A program made the position numbers and the translations under genes. The notes under the pieces were generated by a model. The model made no database searches. It was not told where the DNA came from and saw nothing but the letters and a program-made list of their open reading frames with translations. A stretch of 64,000 nt of DNA. Origin: Spirochaetaceae bacterium (GTDB lineage Bacteria > Spirochaetota > Spirochaetia > Treponematales > Rectinemataceae). Of this stretch, positions 7,617-17,569 are shown piece by piece; position 1 is the stretch's first letter, and each line of letters opens with the position of its first letter. Location of the stretch: assembly GCA_025355995.1 (NCBI GenBank), contig JANXYQ010000071.1, positions 1-64,000 on the forward strand, written 5' to 3'.

Positions 7617-9089
7617 CTACCTCCCCGCGAGCGAGGAGATCGCCTCCATCAGCGGACCCGGGACGATGCCTATGGCCAGTATGCCCAGGCCTATGAGGGC
7701 CAGGGCGGCGCCGGCCAGCACGGCGGCCCGCGGCTCGCCCTGGGCTTCGGGCTCGCGGCCCCGGTACATGAGGGACAGCAGGCGCAGGTAATAGAAGAGC
7801 GAGGCGGCGCTGTTCAGGGCGAGGAGGACGACGAGAATCCGCATCGGTAGGATGCTCGCCGCCGACGGGACGCCGGAGCCCATTCCCGAGGAGATGAGCA
7901 TGAACTTCCCGATGAAGCCCGCCGTGAGCGGCATGCCCGCGAGGGAGAGGAGGGAGGCCGTCATGACGGCGGCGACGAGGGGCCGACGCGAGGCCAGTCC
8001 CCGGAAATTCTCGCGACCGGCGTCTGCCTGCGCGGACGAGATCGCGGCGATGCAGGCGAAGGCGCCCAGGGTCGAGAGCGAATAGGCTGCCAGGTAGAAG
8101 AGCGCCGCCGTCGCGCCGTTGGAGCCGCCGGCCGCCAAGGCTACGAGCAGATAGCCGAGCTGGGCTATCGACGAGCCGGCGAGCATCCTCTTCACGCGCT
8201 CCTCGCGGAGGGCCAGGAGATTTCCCGCTATCATCGAGGCGCCGGAGAGGGCCGCGATCGCCCATATCGCGGGAGCCGCGAGGATATGCGGGGCGAGGAC
8301 CCTGACGAGGGGAATGGCCATCGCCGCCTTGGATGCCGTCGCGATGAGGGCCGCCACGGGCGCGCTGGCCCCCTCGTAGACCTCCGGCGCCCACATGTGG
8401 AAGGGCGCGACGGCGAGCTTGAAGGCGAAGCCGACGCCCATCATCGCGAGGCCCGCCGCGAAGAGGGGACCGCCCGATCCCTCGGCCGCCGCCCGCGCGA
8501 TGCTCGACAGCTCGAGGCTTCCGGTCTGGTAGTACGCGAGGGCCATGCCGAAGAGGAGGAAGGCCGAAGCCACCGAGGCGAGGATGAGGTAGGTGAAGGC
8601 GGCCTTGCTCCCCTCGGGCCGTTCGCGCCGGTAGCCGACGAGGGCGTAGAGGGAAACCGAGAGGAGTTCCAGCCCCAGGAAGAGGCTGGCGAGGCTCGAG
8701 CTCGCGGCGAGGACGGAGGCCCCGAGGGTCGCGAAGAGGAGGAGTACGTAGTACTCTCCCCGCTCTCCCTCTCGCCGCGAAAGATAGGGCCCGGAGGCCA
8801 GGGCTATCGCGAGTGCCGAGACGAGGACGATCGCCGTGCCGATGAAGGAGAGGCCGTCCATCGAGAGCGCGCCTCCGACCTGCCTGGGCAGCATCTTCAG
8901 GGATAGCGCGAAGGACGAAACGAGCGCGGCCGCGAGGCCGATCGCGCACAGGGCGTAGGCTGCCGCGACCTTCCGTTTCGCGAAGGAGACGGCGGCCAAG
9001 GTCGCGAGGGCCGAGGCGGCGAGCACGATCAGCGGAGCCGCGGCGAAGGCGTCGTCGAGGCCCGAGGCGAGGCTGAGGTAAAAGTTCAT
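7617..9089 (-). CDS. nuoN: Complex I (NADH type) membrane subunit NuoN
   Basis: Antiporter-like proton-pumping subunit, 490 residues with about 14 hydrophobic segments. Family signatures are the Glu in SLFLGLELLSVSLYALVG and the Lys in FAFKLAVAPFHMWAPEVYEG. The ATG at 9089 overlaps the nuoM stop (ATGA). It is the last gene of the first nuo operon and converges on the FAD reductase with a five-base gap. Confidence 0.95.
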   Translation of the reverse strand: MNFYLSLASGLDDAFAAAPLIVLAASALATLAAVSFAKRKVAAAYALCAIGLAAALVSSFALSLKMLPRQVGGALSMDGLSFIGTAIVLVSALAIALASGPYLSRREGERGEYYVLLLFATLGASVLAASSSLASLFLGLELLSVSLYALVGYRRERPEGSKAAFTYLILASVASAFLLFGMALAYYQTGSLELSSIARAAAEGSGGPLFAAGLAMMGVGFAFKLAVAPFHMWAPEVYEGASAPVAALIATASKAAMAIPLVRVLAPHILAAPAIWAIAALSGASMIAGNLLALREERVKRMLAGSSIAQLGYLLVALAAGGSNGATAALFYLAAYSLSTLGAFACIAAISSAQADAGRENFRGLASRRPLVAAVMTASLLSLAGMPLTAGFIGKFMLISSGMGSGVPSAASILPMRILVVLLALNSAASLFYYLRLLSLMYRGREPEAQGEPRAAVLAGAALALIGLGILAIGIVPGPLMEAISSLAGR

Positions 9090-10579
9090 GGCGCCGTCCC
9101 TCCGGCTATGCCGGGCAGGGCGAGGGAGAGGAGGGCGAGCACCGGGCGGGGATAGAGGCCTATCCACAGGAGCGCGGCCAGGAGCAGGGCGAGCGTTCCC
9201 GTCTCGATGGCCGAGAGGTCGGCTACCGAGCGCTTCTCCTTGGCCTCGCCATGGAAGGCGAGCTGGAACATCCGCAGCGCGTAGGCCATGGCGAGGATCA
9301 GGCCGAGCCCCGCCGCGACGGCGACCGCCGCCTCGGCCTTGAAGGCCCCGAAGAGGACCAGGAGCTCTCCCACGAAGTTGCCCATTCCCGGCAAGCCCAG
9401 GAGGGCGAGGGTCAGTGCCAGGCCGAATGCACCCATCCTCGGCGCGGCTCGCGCGAGTCCGCCCATGCGGCCGAGCTCCCTCGTACCGATCCTGTCTTGC
9501 AGGGACCCGATCAGCATGAAGAGGGCGCCCGTGGAGAGTCCGTGGCTCAGCATCTGGATCACCACCCCGTTCCGTCCGGCCTCGTTCAGCGAGTAGGCGC
9601 CGACGAGGACGAAGCCGAGGTGGCTCACGCTCGAATAGGCGACGAGGCGCTTCATGTCCGACTGCCCGAGGGCCATGAGCCCGCCGTAGAGGATGCCCGC
9701 CGCGCCGATCCACATCGCGACGGGAGCGAAGGCCCGCGCCGCGTCGGGGAAGAGGGGGATGGCGAAGCGGAGGAGGCCGTAGCCTCCGGTCTTGAGGAGG
9801 AGGCCCGCGAGGAGGATGGAGCCCGCCGTCGGGGCCTCGGTATGGGCGTCGGGCAGCCAGGCGTGCAAGCCGAAGGCCGGGAGCTTGACCGCGAAGCCGG
9901 CGAAGAAGCCCAACATGAGGAGGAACTGGAGAGTCTGCCCGAGGCCGCCAGCGGTCCCCAGCAGCCGGTCGTAGGCGAAGGTGTACTCGCCCGTCGCGGC
10001 GCCGTGGGCGGCGTAGAGGCCCGCTATGGCCGCGATCATGAGGAGTCCGCCGGCCTGGGTGAAGATGAAGAATTTGACGGCCGCCCGATGCCTGCCCTCG
10101 TGTCCCCAGATGTCGATCACGAAGAACATGGGCACGAGCATGAGCTCCCACATGAAGGCGAAGAGGAAGAGATCGCTCGCGAGGAAGACGCCGTTGATGC
10201 CCGCGAGGGTGAGCGAGAGGCAGAAGTGGAAGGAGGGAACCCTCTCGCCGATGCCCTTCCACGAGGCGAGGACGGCCGCCGCGCCCAGGAGGCCCGACAG
10301 GGCGAGGAAGGGAAGGGAGAGGCCGTCGAGGCTGAGCGAGAAGGAGGAGCCCATCGAGGGAATCCAGGCGAGCTCGAGCCGCGCCGGTACCGCTCCTCCT
10401 AGCCAGGCGGCGGCGGCGAGGAGGAGGCAGGCGAGGCTGCCGGCGAGGGTCGCCGCCCGAGCCGCCGCGAGCCGCCCCGGCGCGCTCGAGCGCCCTCCGA
10501 GGACGAGGCTCGCGAGGCCGCAGGCCAGGGGGATGACGATGAATAGGGCCAGGCCTAAAGGAATTGCCTGAAGGTTCAT
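9086..10579 (-). CDS. nuoM: Complex I (NADH type) membrane subunit NuoM
   Basis: Antiporter-like subunit of 497 residues, many membrane helices. Visible signatures are FMWELMLVPMFFVIDIWG (conserved Glu), KLPAFGLHAWLPDAHTEAPT and YSSVSHLGFVLVGAY. It overlaps nuoL and nuoN by four bases each. Typical length for NuoM; no lesion seen. Confidence 0.96.
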   Translation of the reverse strand: MNLQAIPLGLALFIVIPLACGLASLVLGGRSSAPGRLAAARAATLAGSLACLLLAAAAWLGGAVPARLELAWIPSMGSSFSLSLDGLSLPFLALSGLLGAAAVLASWKGIGERVPSFHFCLSLTLAGINGVFLASDLFLFAFMWELMLVPMFFVIDIWGHEGRHRAAVKFFIFTQAGGLLMIAAIAGLYAAHGAATGEYTFAYDRLLGTAGGLGQTLQFLLMLGFFAGFAVKLPAFGLHAWLPDAHTEAPTAGSILLAGLLLKTGGYGLLRFAIPLFPDAARAFAPVAMWIGAAGILYGGLMALGQSDMKRLVAYSSVSHLGFVLVGAYSLNEAGRNGVVIQMLSHGLSTGALFMLIGSLQDRIGTRELGRMGGLARAAPRMGAFGLALTLALLGLPGMGNFVGELLVLFGAFKAEAAVAVAAGLGLILAMAYALRMFQLAFHGEAKEKRSVADLSAIETGTLALLLAALLWIGLYPRPVLALLSLALPGIAGGTAP

Positions 10580-12459
10580 ATGAGGGCCGCCGCGAGGAGG
10601 AGGACGGCGCCTACGGCCAGGGCCGCCAGGTACCGCCCCGGCGGGCCTTTCTGCGTCGAGGCGAGGCGCCGCGAGGCGCGCAGCGTCATCGAGCGCAGGC
10701 CCTCCGATGCGAGATTGACCGGATCGACGCCTTTTCCCGCGAGGCGGGAGAGCGGCCTCGCGAATGCGAAATCGTAGAGCCTATCGAACCCGAAACCGCC
10801 GCGGACGAAGGCGGCCAGCCTCGAGCCCCGAGCGCGGAGGGCGGGGCCGGCCTCCGTCGCGAGCTCCCTCTTGGCGAGCAGCCAGGCGAGGGGGATCCCG
10901 GCGAGGGAGAGGAGGAGGGGGGCCAGCGAGAGCAGGAGCTCCTGTCCGGCGGTCGCTCCGGTATCGGCTGAGGCAGGCAGGGCGCCGCCGAGGAAGGCGC
11001 CGAAGTAGGGTTCGCCGCCGAGGACGCGAGGGAAGTCGACGAGCCCTCCGACGAGGCAGAGGGCGGCGAGGACGACGAGGGGAAGGGCCGTGGAGGCTCC
11101 CATCGCGGAATGCCCGGATGCGCGGGGCCCGCGACTGGCGCCGGCGAATACCAGGAAGAGCATGCGGAAGGTGTAGAGGGAAGTCAGCAGGACTCCCGCC
11201 ATCGCGGCCCACCACAGGAGGCGGGCGTCGCCCCCTGCGTACCAGAGCCGCGCGATGATGGCGTCCTTGCTCGCCAGGCCCGCGGTGACCGGCGGCAGGG
11301 CCGTGAGCCCGAAGGCCCCAGCCAGGAAGGTCCAGAACAGCAGGGGCATTTTCTTCGCGACTCCGCCCATGGCGAGGACGTCCCTCTCGTGGCCGAGGGC
11401 GTTGATGATGGCGCCCGCGGCGAGGAAGAGGAGGGACTTGAAGAGGGCGTGGGTGGCGAGGTGGAAGATAGCGCCGGTCCAGGCCGCCGCGCCGAGGGCG
11501 AGGAACATGTAGCCTATCTGGCTCATCGTCGAGTAGGCGAGGATCCGCTTGAGGTCGCGCTGCGCCAGGGCGCTCGCTCCCGCGACGAGGAGGGTGACCG
11601 CGCCGGCGACCGCTACCGCCGTCATTACCTGCGGCGCTAGCGAGAAGAAGGCGTTCGTCCGCGCGACCAGGTAGACGCCGGCGGTCACCATCGTGGCGGC
11701 GTGGATGAGGGCGCTCACCGGGGAGGGGCCGGCCATCGCGTCCGGCAGCCAGGTGTGCAGGGGGACCTGCGCCGACTTGCCCAGGGCGCCGCCGAGGATG
11801 AGGGCCGCCGCGAGGACGGCAATCCCCGATCCGCGGCCCCACGCGGCCGAGGCGAGGCGAGGCGACTCGCTCAAGCTCAGGCTGCCCAGGTTGGCGGCTA
11901 TCAGGATGATCCCGAGGAGGAGGGCGACGTCGCCGACCCGGGTAACGATGAAGGCCTTGCGCGCCGCGTCGCCGTTGGCCCTGTCCCCGTACCAGAAGCC
12001 TATGAGGAGGAAGCTGCAGAGCCCTACGCCTTCCCAGCCCAGGTAGAGCAGGAGGAAGTTGTCCGCCAGCACGAGGATCAGCATGAAGGCCACGAAGAGA
12101 TTCATGTAGGCGAAGAATCTGTGATAGCCTTCCTCGCCCTCCATGTGCTCGATGGAGAAGAGATGGATCAGGAAGCCGACGATAGTCACCACGAGGATCA
12201 TCACGATCGAGAGGGCGTCGACCGAGAGCGCTAACGCCGGCGAGGCGGCGCCCAGGTCGAGCCAGGGCCACAGGCTCGTCGAATACGGGGCCTTCCCGCC
12301 GGAGGCGAAGAGCCAGGCGACCGCGCAAGCCGAGGCCGCCGAGAGCCCCGCCGCGGCGCTGCCGATGGCGCCGGCCGCCTTGCCCGGCAGCGAGCGGCCG
12401 AGGGCGAGCACGATGAAACCCGCGAGGGGAAAGGCCGGGACGAGCCAGATGAGTTCCAT
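10576..12459 (-). CDS. nuoL: Complex I (NADH type) membrane subunit NuoL
   Basis: The largest antiporter-like subunit, 627 residues. Conserved stretches are GWEGVGLCSFLLIGFWY, GKSAQVPLHTWLPDAMAGP and AYSTMSQIGYMFLALG. The C-terminal part (FGFDRLYDFAFARPLSRLAG) fits the lateral amphipathic helix arm of NuoL. It begins two bases after the nuoK stop and overlaps nuoM by four. Confidence 0.96.
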   Translation of the reverse strand: MELIWLVPAFPLAGFIVLALGRSLPGKAAGAIGSAAAGLSAASACAVAWLFASGGKAPYSTSLWPWLDLGAASPALALSVDALSIVMILVVTIVGFLIHLFSIEHMEGEEGYHRFFAYMNLFVAFMLILVLADNFLLLYLGWEGVGLCSFLLIGFWYGDRANGDAARKAFIVTRVGDVALLLGIILIAANLGSLSLSESPRLASAAWGRGSGIAVLAAALILGGALGKSAQVPLHTWLPDAMAGPSPVSALIHAATMVTAGVYLVARTNAFFSLAPQVMTAVAVAGAVTLLVAGASALAQRDLKRILAYSTMSQIGYMFLALGAAAWTGAIFHLATHALFKSLLFLAAGAIINALGHERDVLAMGGVAKKMPLLFWTFLAGAFGLTALPPVTAGLASKDAIIARLWYAGGDARLLWWAAMAGVLLTSLYTFRMLFLVFAGASRGPRASGHSAMGASTALPLVVLAALCLVGGLVDFPRVLGGEPYFGAFLGGALPASADTGATAGQELLLSLAPLLLSLAGIPLAWLLAKRELATEAGPALRARGSRLAAFVRGGFGFDRLYDFAFARPLSRLAGKGVDPVNLASEGLRSMTLRASRRLASTQKGPPGRYLAALAVGAVLLLAAALI

Positions 12460-12461
12460 AG

Positions 12462-12794
12462 CTACCTGTCCCCCTTCGATGGTCGGCCGGAAAGAGCGCC
12501 GGTAAGGGTGCCCGTGAGGGTGTCCGTGAGGGTGCCCGTGAGGGTGAGGATGAGGGCCAAACCTACCGCCACCTCCGCCGCCGCCGTGACCAGGAGGAAG
12601 ATGAACATGACCTGCCCCGCTGGCTGGCTCCAGCGGGCGCCCGCGATTATGAAGGCGAAGCCCGCCGCGTTGAGCATGATCTCGGCGCAGAGGAGCATGA
12701 AGACGAGGCTCCTCCGCGCGACGATGCCCGCGAGGCCGATGGCGAAGAGCGCCGCCGCGAGGGCGAGCGCGGCCTCGAGACCTTGTCCGCTCAT
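12462..12794 (-). CDS. nuoK: Complex I (NADH type) membrane subunit NuoK with a repeat-made C-terminal tail
   Basis: A 110-residue NuoK with three membrane segments. The conserved glutamates are seen in FMLLCAEIMLNAAG and VTAAAEVAVGLALI. The start ATG at 12794 overlaps the nuoJ stop by four bases. The last 20 residues or so are unusual: a repeated T-G/D-T-L pattern encoded by four 12-base units at 12502-12549, after which the protein ends in a short polar tail. The core is normal, so function is likely kept. Confidence 0.93.
   Translation of the reverse strand: MSGQGLEAALALAAALFAIGLAGIVARRSLVFMLLCAEIMLNAAGFAFIIAGARWSQPAGQVMFIFLLVTAAAEVAVGLALILTLTGTLTDTLTGTLTGALSGRPSKGDR
12502..12549 (-). repeat. 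Four tandem 12-base units at the 3' end of nuoK
   Basis: Read on the plus strand, the units begin at 12502, 12514, 12526 and 12538 and follow GTGAGGGTGCCC with one to three changes each. In frame they encode repeats of Thr-Gly/Asp-Thr-Leu at the NuoK C-terminus. Length variation by slipped-strand mispairing would stay in frame. Confidence 0.9.
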
Positions 12795-13318
12795 CGCTCG
12801 CCTCCTTCGGGTCTCGCGGGCGAGTCGCGCCTGCCGAGGTGGAAGGCGCCGACGAGGCCGGACAGGAGGAGGAAGGCGGCTATCTCGCCGCAGATCGCGT
12901 ACTCGCCGAAGAGGGCGATTCCCACGGCCTTGGGTTCCACCGTCTGCGGCGGGACGGCCGCGGGGAGGGAGGCCGCCCCCGGAGCCAGGAGCCCGGGCTC
13001 GGCGAGGAAGGCGTACAGGAGCTCGCCGAGCAGGACGAGGGCGAGGAGGGAGGGGCCGATCCATCCCGCTCCCCTGGGCCGCGCGTCCTCGGAGCCGAGC
13101 ATCATCACGACGAAGACGAAGAGGACGAGGATGGCGCCTGCGTAGACGATCACCTCGAGGGCGGCCGCGAAGGCCGCCCCGAGCGCGAGCATGGCCACGG
13201 CCAGGGCGAAGAAGGAGACGATCAGGTAGAGCAGGGCGTGCACGGCCCTCCTCTGGAGGATCACCGCCAGCGTCGACGCGACGGCTACGGCGGAGGCGAC
13301 GGCGAGTAGGGCGTTCAT
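12791..13318 (-). CDS. nuoJ: Complex I (NADH type) membrane subunit NuoJ
   Basis: A 175-residue membrane protein with the NuoJ core ALHYLIVSFFALAV-like segment near residue 30 and FVFVVMMLG in helix 3. The start ATG at 13318 gives the normal N-terminus (MNALLAVASAV); it lies 13 bases after the nuoI stop. It overlaps nuoK by four bases. A Pro/Ala-rich loop sits near residues 105-125. Confidence 0.93.
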   Translation of the reverse strand: MNALLAVASAVAVASTLAVILQRRAVHALLYLIVSFFALAVAMLALGAAFAAALEVIVYAGAILVLFVFVVMMLGSEDARPRGAGWIGPSLLALVLLGELLYAFLAEPGLLAPGAASLPAAVPPQTVEPKAVGIALFGEYAICGEIAAFLLLSGLVGAFHLGRRDSPARPEGGER

Positions 13319-13331
13319 GTCTCGTGCCTCG

Positions 13332-13814
13332 TCATGGCAGCAGGCTCCTCGGGTCGACGGGCTTCTTCGGCCTGACCCCCGCGACCGCGTAATAGTCATA
13401 CCCGGGATACTTGCCCTCGCCCTCGACGAGGAGGTCCTCCTTCTCGTAGACGAGGTTTTTGCGCTCGAACTCGCTCATCTCGTAGTCCGGCGTGAGCTGG
13501 ATCGCGTAAGTGGGGCAGGCTTCCTCGCAGAAGCCGCAGAAGATGCACCGGGAGAAATTGATGCGGAAGAAGGCGGGGTAGCGGCGGCCGTCCGGCCTCG
13601 TCGCGGCCTGCAGGGAGATGCAGGAGGGAGGGCAGGCGGCGGCGCAGAGGTTGCATGCTACGCAGCGCTCCTCGCCGGCGGCGTCCCGCGTCAGCACGAT
13701 CCTCCCGCGCCATCGGGGAGGCAGTCGGCGCTTCTCCTCGGGATACTGCACGGTGACCCGCGGCATGAAGAGGTGCTTGAATACTATCCAGATCGAACGC
13801 AGGGCGCTCCACAT
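13332..13814 (-). CDS. nuoI: Complex I (NADH type) ferredoxin-like subunit NuoI
   Basis: Two [4Fe-4S] motifs, [12 protein letters not shown] and [12 protein letters not shown], carry clusters N6a and N6b between the peripheral arm and N2. 160 residues, normal length. The N-terminal segment ([19 protein letters not shown]) is the usual membrane-contacting helix. Confidence 0.96.
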   Translation of the reverse strand: MWSALRSIWIVFKHLFMPRVTVQYPEEKRRLPPRWRGRIVLTRDAAGEERCVACNLCAAACPPSCISLQAATRPDGRRYPAFFRINFSRCIFCGFCEEACPTYAIQLTPDYEMSEFERKNLVYEKEDLLVEGEGKYPGYDYYAVAGVRPKKPVDPRSLLP

Positions 13815-13832
13815 GCTGTGCTCCTCTGCCCG

Positions 13833-14801
13833 CTATCTCGGCCCGGCCGTCGCCAGGACGATCGCGCCAGTGGCCACGAGGTTGACCAGGGCTAGCGGCA
13901 GCATCAGCTTCCATCCGAAGGAGATGAGCTGGTCGTATCGGGGGCGCGGCAGCGAGCCGCGCACGAGGATGAAGACGGCGATGAAGAATACGGTCTTGAC
14001 GAGGAACCAGGCAATCGGCGGGAGGAAGGGGCCCGACCAGCCGCCGAAGAAGAGCGTGACGATAATCGCGGAGTTCAGGGTCACGCCGACGTACTCGCCC
14101 AGGTAGAACATCGCGAATTTGAAGCCCGAGTACTCGGTGTGATAGCCGGCGACGAGCTCGTTCTCGGCCTCGGGGAGGTCGAAGGGAACGCGCCTGGTCT
14201 CGGCGAGCGAGGCGACGAAGAACACCGCGAAGCCCAGCGCCTGCGGGACGCAGTTCCACAGGCCCTTCTGCGCGTTCACGATATCCACGAGGCTGAAGGA
14301 TCCCGCCTGCGCGACGACGCCCAGGAGGGAGAGCCCCATGAAGACCTCGTAGCTCACCATCTGTCCCACGGCGCGCACGCTGCCCAGGAGGGAGAACTTG
14401 CTGTTCGAGGCCCAGCCCGACAGGGCAACACCGTAGACGGCCAGCGAGGACATGCCCAGGAAGAAGAGGAGCCCGACGTTGAAATCGGCCACGACGAAGC
14501 CCGGCGCGAGGGGCACTACCGCGAAGGAGGCGAGGGCGGTCGCGATCACGATCGGCGGGGCGAGCACGAAGACGACCTTGTCCGCGAAGGGCGGGACCCA
14601 GTTCTCCTTCGCGAATATCTTGACCGTATCGGCGACCACCTGGAGGAGCCCGAGGGGACCGACCCTGTTCGGGCCGGAGCGCTGTTGCAGCAGGCCGAGG
14701 AGCCTGCGCTCGAGCCAGATGCTGAGCGCCGCGACGATGAGGACGCCGAAGAGGACGGAGAGGATGCCCGCGACGATGGGGAAACCGGCGGTTTCGCTCA
14801 T
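13833..14801 (-). CDS. nuoH: Complex I (NADH type) membrane subunit NuoH
   Basis: Quinone-chamber subunit, 322 residues. Conserved signatures are [37 protein letters not shown] and [17 protein letters not shown]. The ATG at 14801 overlaps the nuoG stop as ATGA. Length and motifs are typical. Confidence 0.97.
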   Translation of the reverse strand: MSETAGFPIVAGILSVLFGVLIVAALSIWLERRLLGLLQQRSGPNRVGPLGLLQVVADTVKIFAKENWVPPFADKVVFVLAPPIVIATALASFAVVPLAPGFVVADFNVGLLFFLGMSSLAVYGVALSGWASNSKFSLLGSVRAVGQMVSYEVFMGLSLLGVVAQAGSFSLVDIVNAQKGLWNCVPQALGFAVFFVASLAETRRVPFDLPEAENELVAGYHTEYSGFKFAMFYLGEYVGVTLNSAIIVTLFFGGWSGPFLPPIAWFLVKTVFFIAVFILVRGSLPRPRYDQLISFGWKLMLPLALVNLVATGAIVLATAGPR

Positions 14802-17569
14802 CGCGCCGCCTCCTTCGAGGGCCGCACCGCCGCCCAGGACGCGAGGGGAGCCCCCGGCAGCGCGGGCAGGCCCCAGGGCAGCTCGGCGACGCCCTCCGGC
14901 AGGTCCGAAATCGCGACGCGCAGGACCTGGGGGACGGAATCCGCTCCCTCGAACCGGATCTCGGCGCTGGCCCCCTCGGTCAGGCCCAGGCGAGCCGCGT
15001 CCGGCGGGCAGATGAAGAGCCGGGGCTCCGGGATGCGGGTGGCGAGGGCGGGCGACTTGGCGGAGAGCTCCTCGGAGCCGAAGGCGAAACGGCGCGGCAG
15101 CACCAACAGGGCATCGCCCCGCCTGGCGAAGGCGGCGGGAATCCCCGGCGCGCCGGCCCCCGCGCCCCCGAAGGCGAGCTCCCGCAGGGCAGCCCTGCCA
15201 GTCTCCCCGCCGAAGATCCGCGCGCCGATCTCGGCCCCCTCGCCCGCGGCCGAGGGGCGCAGGGCGCCTCCGACCTCGGACTGGAATTTGTGTAGCGACT
15301 GGTCGGAATTCCAGCCCGGTGCCCAATAGCGGGAGAGCAGGGACGGCGGAGCCGCGATCGCCCCTTCCATCGAATAGGCCAGGCCGGAATCGGGATCGAG
15401 GCGGGGATCCGGATCGCGAGGGTCGAGGTTGGCGTGCATCGAGGTTCGGCCGCTCTCGCGCCGGGCTCCGCGGGGTATCTTCTTTCCGAGCATTCTGAAC
15501 GTCGAGGGCGGGGCCGCGTCCACGATCGCGGCGAGCTCGGGAAGCTCCGAGGCTATGGCCGCCAGGATGCCGTCGAGGCTTCTCGGCTCCCTTCCCGGCG
15601 CCGCGAGCTCGTCCAGGGTTCTCCATCCGTCCTGGACGGGGAACTCGCAGGGGCGCAGGGCGATGAAGCGCTGGGCGCGGCCCTCGAACGAGAGGAAAGT
15701 TCCCGAGCCCTCGAGGAGGGTGGCGGCTGGAAGGACGAGGTCCGCCTCCCTCGAGGTGGCGCTGGGCGAGTGGTCGAGGACGATGGTCGCCACGGCCAAG
15801 GCCATGAGGGAGGGACCGTCGCCGCGCACGGCCGCCCGCGACAGGTCGGCCTCCGCGACGACCAGGGCGGCCGGCTCCGGAGCGCCGGCCAGGAGGCGGG
15901 CCGCCGACTCGAGGCCGCCCGCCGCGAGCATGGCCGCGCCGAGGCTGTTCGCCTCCGGGAAGACGAGGCAGATCCTCGCGTCCTGCCCAGCCGCGACGAG
16001 GGCCGACAGGACCGCGGCCGCGGCGCCGACGAGGGCGGCGCTGGCGAGGCCCGAGCCCGATACGACGAGGGGCCGCTTGGCGCGCATCAGGGCGGAGGCT
16101 ATCCGCCGCGCAAGCGCCTCCCGTTCCTCGCCCATGCCCTCGGGCGCGGGACAGGTCGGGTCGATGAAGGCGGCGACCGCGTAGCCGAGCCTCGCGATGT
16201 CGTCGGGAGCCGCGCGGTAGCTGGCCTCGGCGCATTCGTCCAGGGGGCCCGGCCCCGGGCTCGCCACGAAGAAGGGTCCGGGCCTGTCCTGGACGGCCTC
16301 GCGCAGGGCCGCGTCGTCCCAGGCGGGAATCCTCTTCTCCCGCATCGCGGTTTCGTTCGGCGCGTTGCGCGACGCCTGCCTCAGACGGAGCGCCAGGATG
16401 GGCGCGCCGTTCCAGACGTCCTCGCCGAGGACGAGGACGGCGTCGGAGAGCTCGGCCTCGCGGGGCGACGCGACCCTCCGACCCGCGGCGCGGAGGACGT
16501 CGCGCATCAGGCGGTGGAGGGCGAGTTCCCCGTCGCTGATGGCGACGAAGAAGCGATCCGCCCCGACGAGCGACCTGAGCGCGAAGTTGGTCTCGAGCGA
16601 GGCGCGGGGCGAGCCGATGCCGATCGCGCCCGGCTTGGACAAGGCGGCCCGCGCGGCGGCGATCGCGGCCTCCCGTGGCGCGGGGACCTGCCCGCCCGCC
16701 TCCTTGACGAGGCAATGCCTCAGCCTGTCGCCCGAGTCGGCGAAGGCCTGGCCGAAGCGGCCGCGATCGCAGAGGAAGCAGCCGTTGACGTCGGCGTTGT
16801 AGCGAGGCCTCACGCGGCGGAGCTCGCCATAGCGCTCCCCGGGGAGGGTGGAGCAGCCCACCGCGCAGTGGGGGCAAACCGAGGGGCTCGTGCGGAGGTC
16901 CCACTTGCGGGTGGGGCGCGAGGCCTGGACCTTGTCCGTGAAGACACCCGTGGGGCAGACCTCGCAGAGGTTGCCGCTGAACTGGCTCTCGAGCGCGCCG
17001 TCTTCCGTCCTTCCGAAGAACACGGAGTCGTGCCACCCCTGAACGTCGAGGTCCTTGCCTCCGGCGTAGTCGCGGTAGAAGCGGACGCAGCGATAGCATT
17101 GGATGCAGCGGTTCATCTCGTGCGCGACGAAAGGCCCCAGGTCCTGGCTGCGGTGCGTCCTCTTCTCGAAGCGGTAGCGTCGCCTGACGTGCCCGGTCAT
17201 CACGGTCATGTCCTGGAGGTGGCACTCGCCGCCCTCGTCGCAAATCGGGCAATCGTGGGGATGGTTGACCATGAGCCATTCGATGATGCCCGCGCGGAAG
17301 GCCCGCGCCTCGGGGTCCTCGATGGACGCCCGAAGGCCGTTGACCACGGGTGTCATGCAGGCCATCGCGATCCTGCCCCTCGCGTCGGCCTCGTCCTTGT
17401 AGAGCTTGACCCCGCACTGCCTGCAGGCGCCCACCGAGTGCATGGCCGGGTGCCAGCAGAAGTAGGGCAGGTCCAGGCCCAATGAGAGGCAGGCTTCGAG
17501 GAGGTTCTTGCTCTCGGCGCCCTCGATGGAGTAGGGCTTCCCGTCCACGATTATGTTGGCGACGCTCAT
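14798..17569 (-). CDS. nuoG: Complex I (NADH type) large Fe-S subunit NuoG
   Basis: A 923-residue subunit of the NADH module. The N-terminus has the [2Fe-2S] ferredoxin motif around CRQCGVKLY, then [14 protein letters not shown] (N5-type ligands), CIQCYRC (N4-type) and [14 protein letters not shown] followed by GCFLC fits the extra N7 cluster site. The rest is a molybdopterin-oxidoreductase-like domain without obvious cofactor use. The ATG at 17569 overlaps the nuoF stop. Length matches the E. coli type. Confidence 0.95.
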   Translation of the reverse strand: MSVANIIVDGKPYSIEGAESKNLLEACLSLGLDLPYFCWHPAMHSVGACRQCGVKLYKDEADARGRIAMACMTPVVNGLRASIEDPEARAFRAGIIEWLMVNHPHDCPICDEGGECHLQDMTVMTGHVRRRYRFEKRTHRSQDLGPFVAHEMNRCIQCYRCVRFYRDYAGGKDLDVQGWHDSVFFGRTEDGALESQFSGNLCEVCPTGVFTDKVQASRPTRKWDLRTSPSVCPHCAVGCSTLPGERYGELRRVRPRYNADVNGCFLCDRGRFGQAFADSGDRLRHCLVKEAGGQVPAPREAAIAAARAALSKPGAIGIGSPRASLETNFALRSLVGADRFFVAISDGELALHRLMRDVLRAAGRRVASPREAELSDAVLVLGEDVWNGAPILALRLRQASRNAPNETAMREKRIPAWDDAALREAVQDRPGPFFVASPGPGPLDECAEASYRAAPDDIARLGYAVAAFIDPTCPAPEGMGEEREALARRIASALMRAKRPLVVSGSGLASAALVGAAAAVLSALVAAGQDARICLVFPEANSLGAAMLAAGGLESAARLLAGAPEPAALVVAEADLSRAAVRGDGPSLMALAVATIVLDHSPSATSREADLVLPAATLLEGSGTFLSFEGRAQRFIALRPCEFPVQDGWRTLDELAAPGREPRSLDGILAAIASELPELAAIVDAAPPSTFRMLGKKIPRGARRESGRTSMHANLDPRDPDPRLDPDSGLAYSMEGAIAAPPSLLSRYWAPGWNSDQSLHKFQSEVGGALRPSAAGEGAEIGARIFGGETGRAALRELAFGGAGAGAPGIPAAFARRGDALLVLPRRFAFGSEELSAKSPALATRIPEPRLFICPPDAARLGLTEGASAEIRFEGADSVPQVLRVAISDLPEGVAELPWGLPALPGAPLASWAAVRPSKEAAR

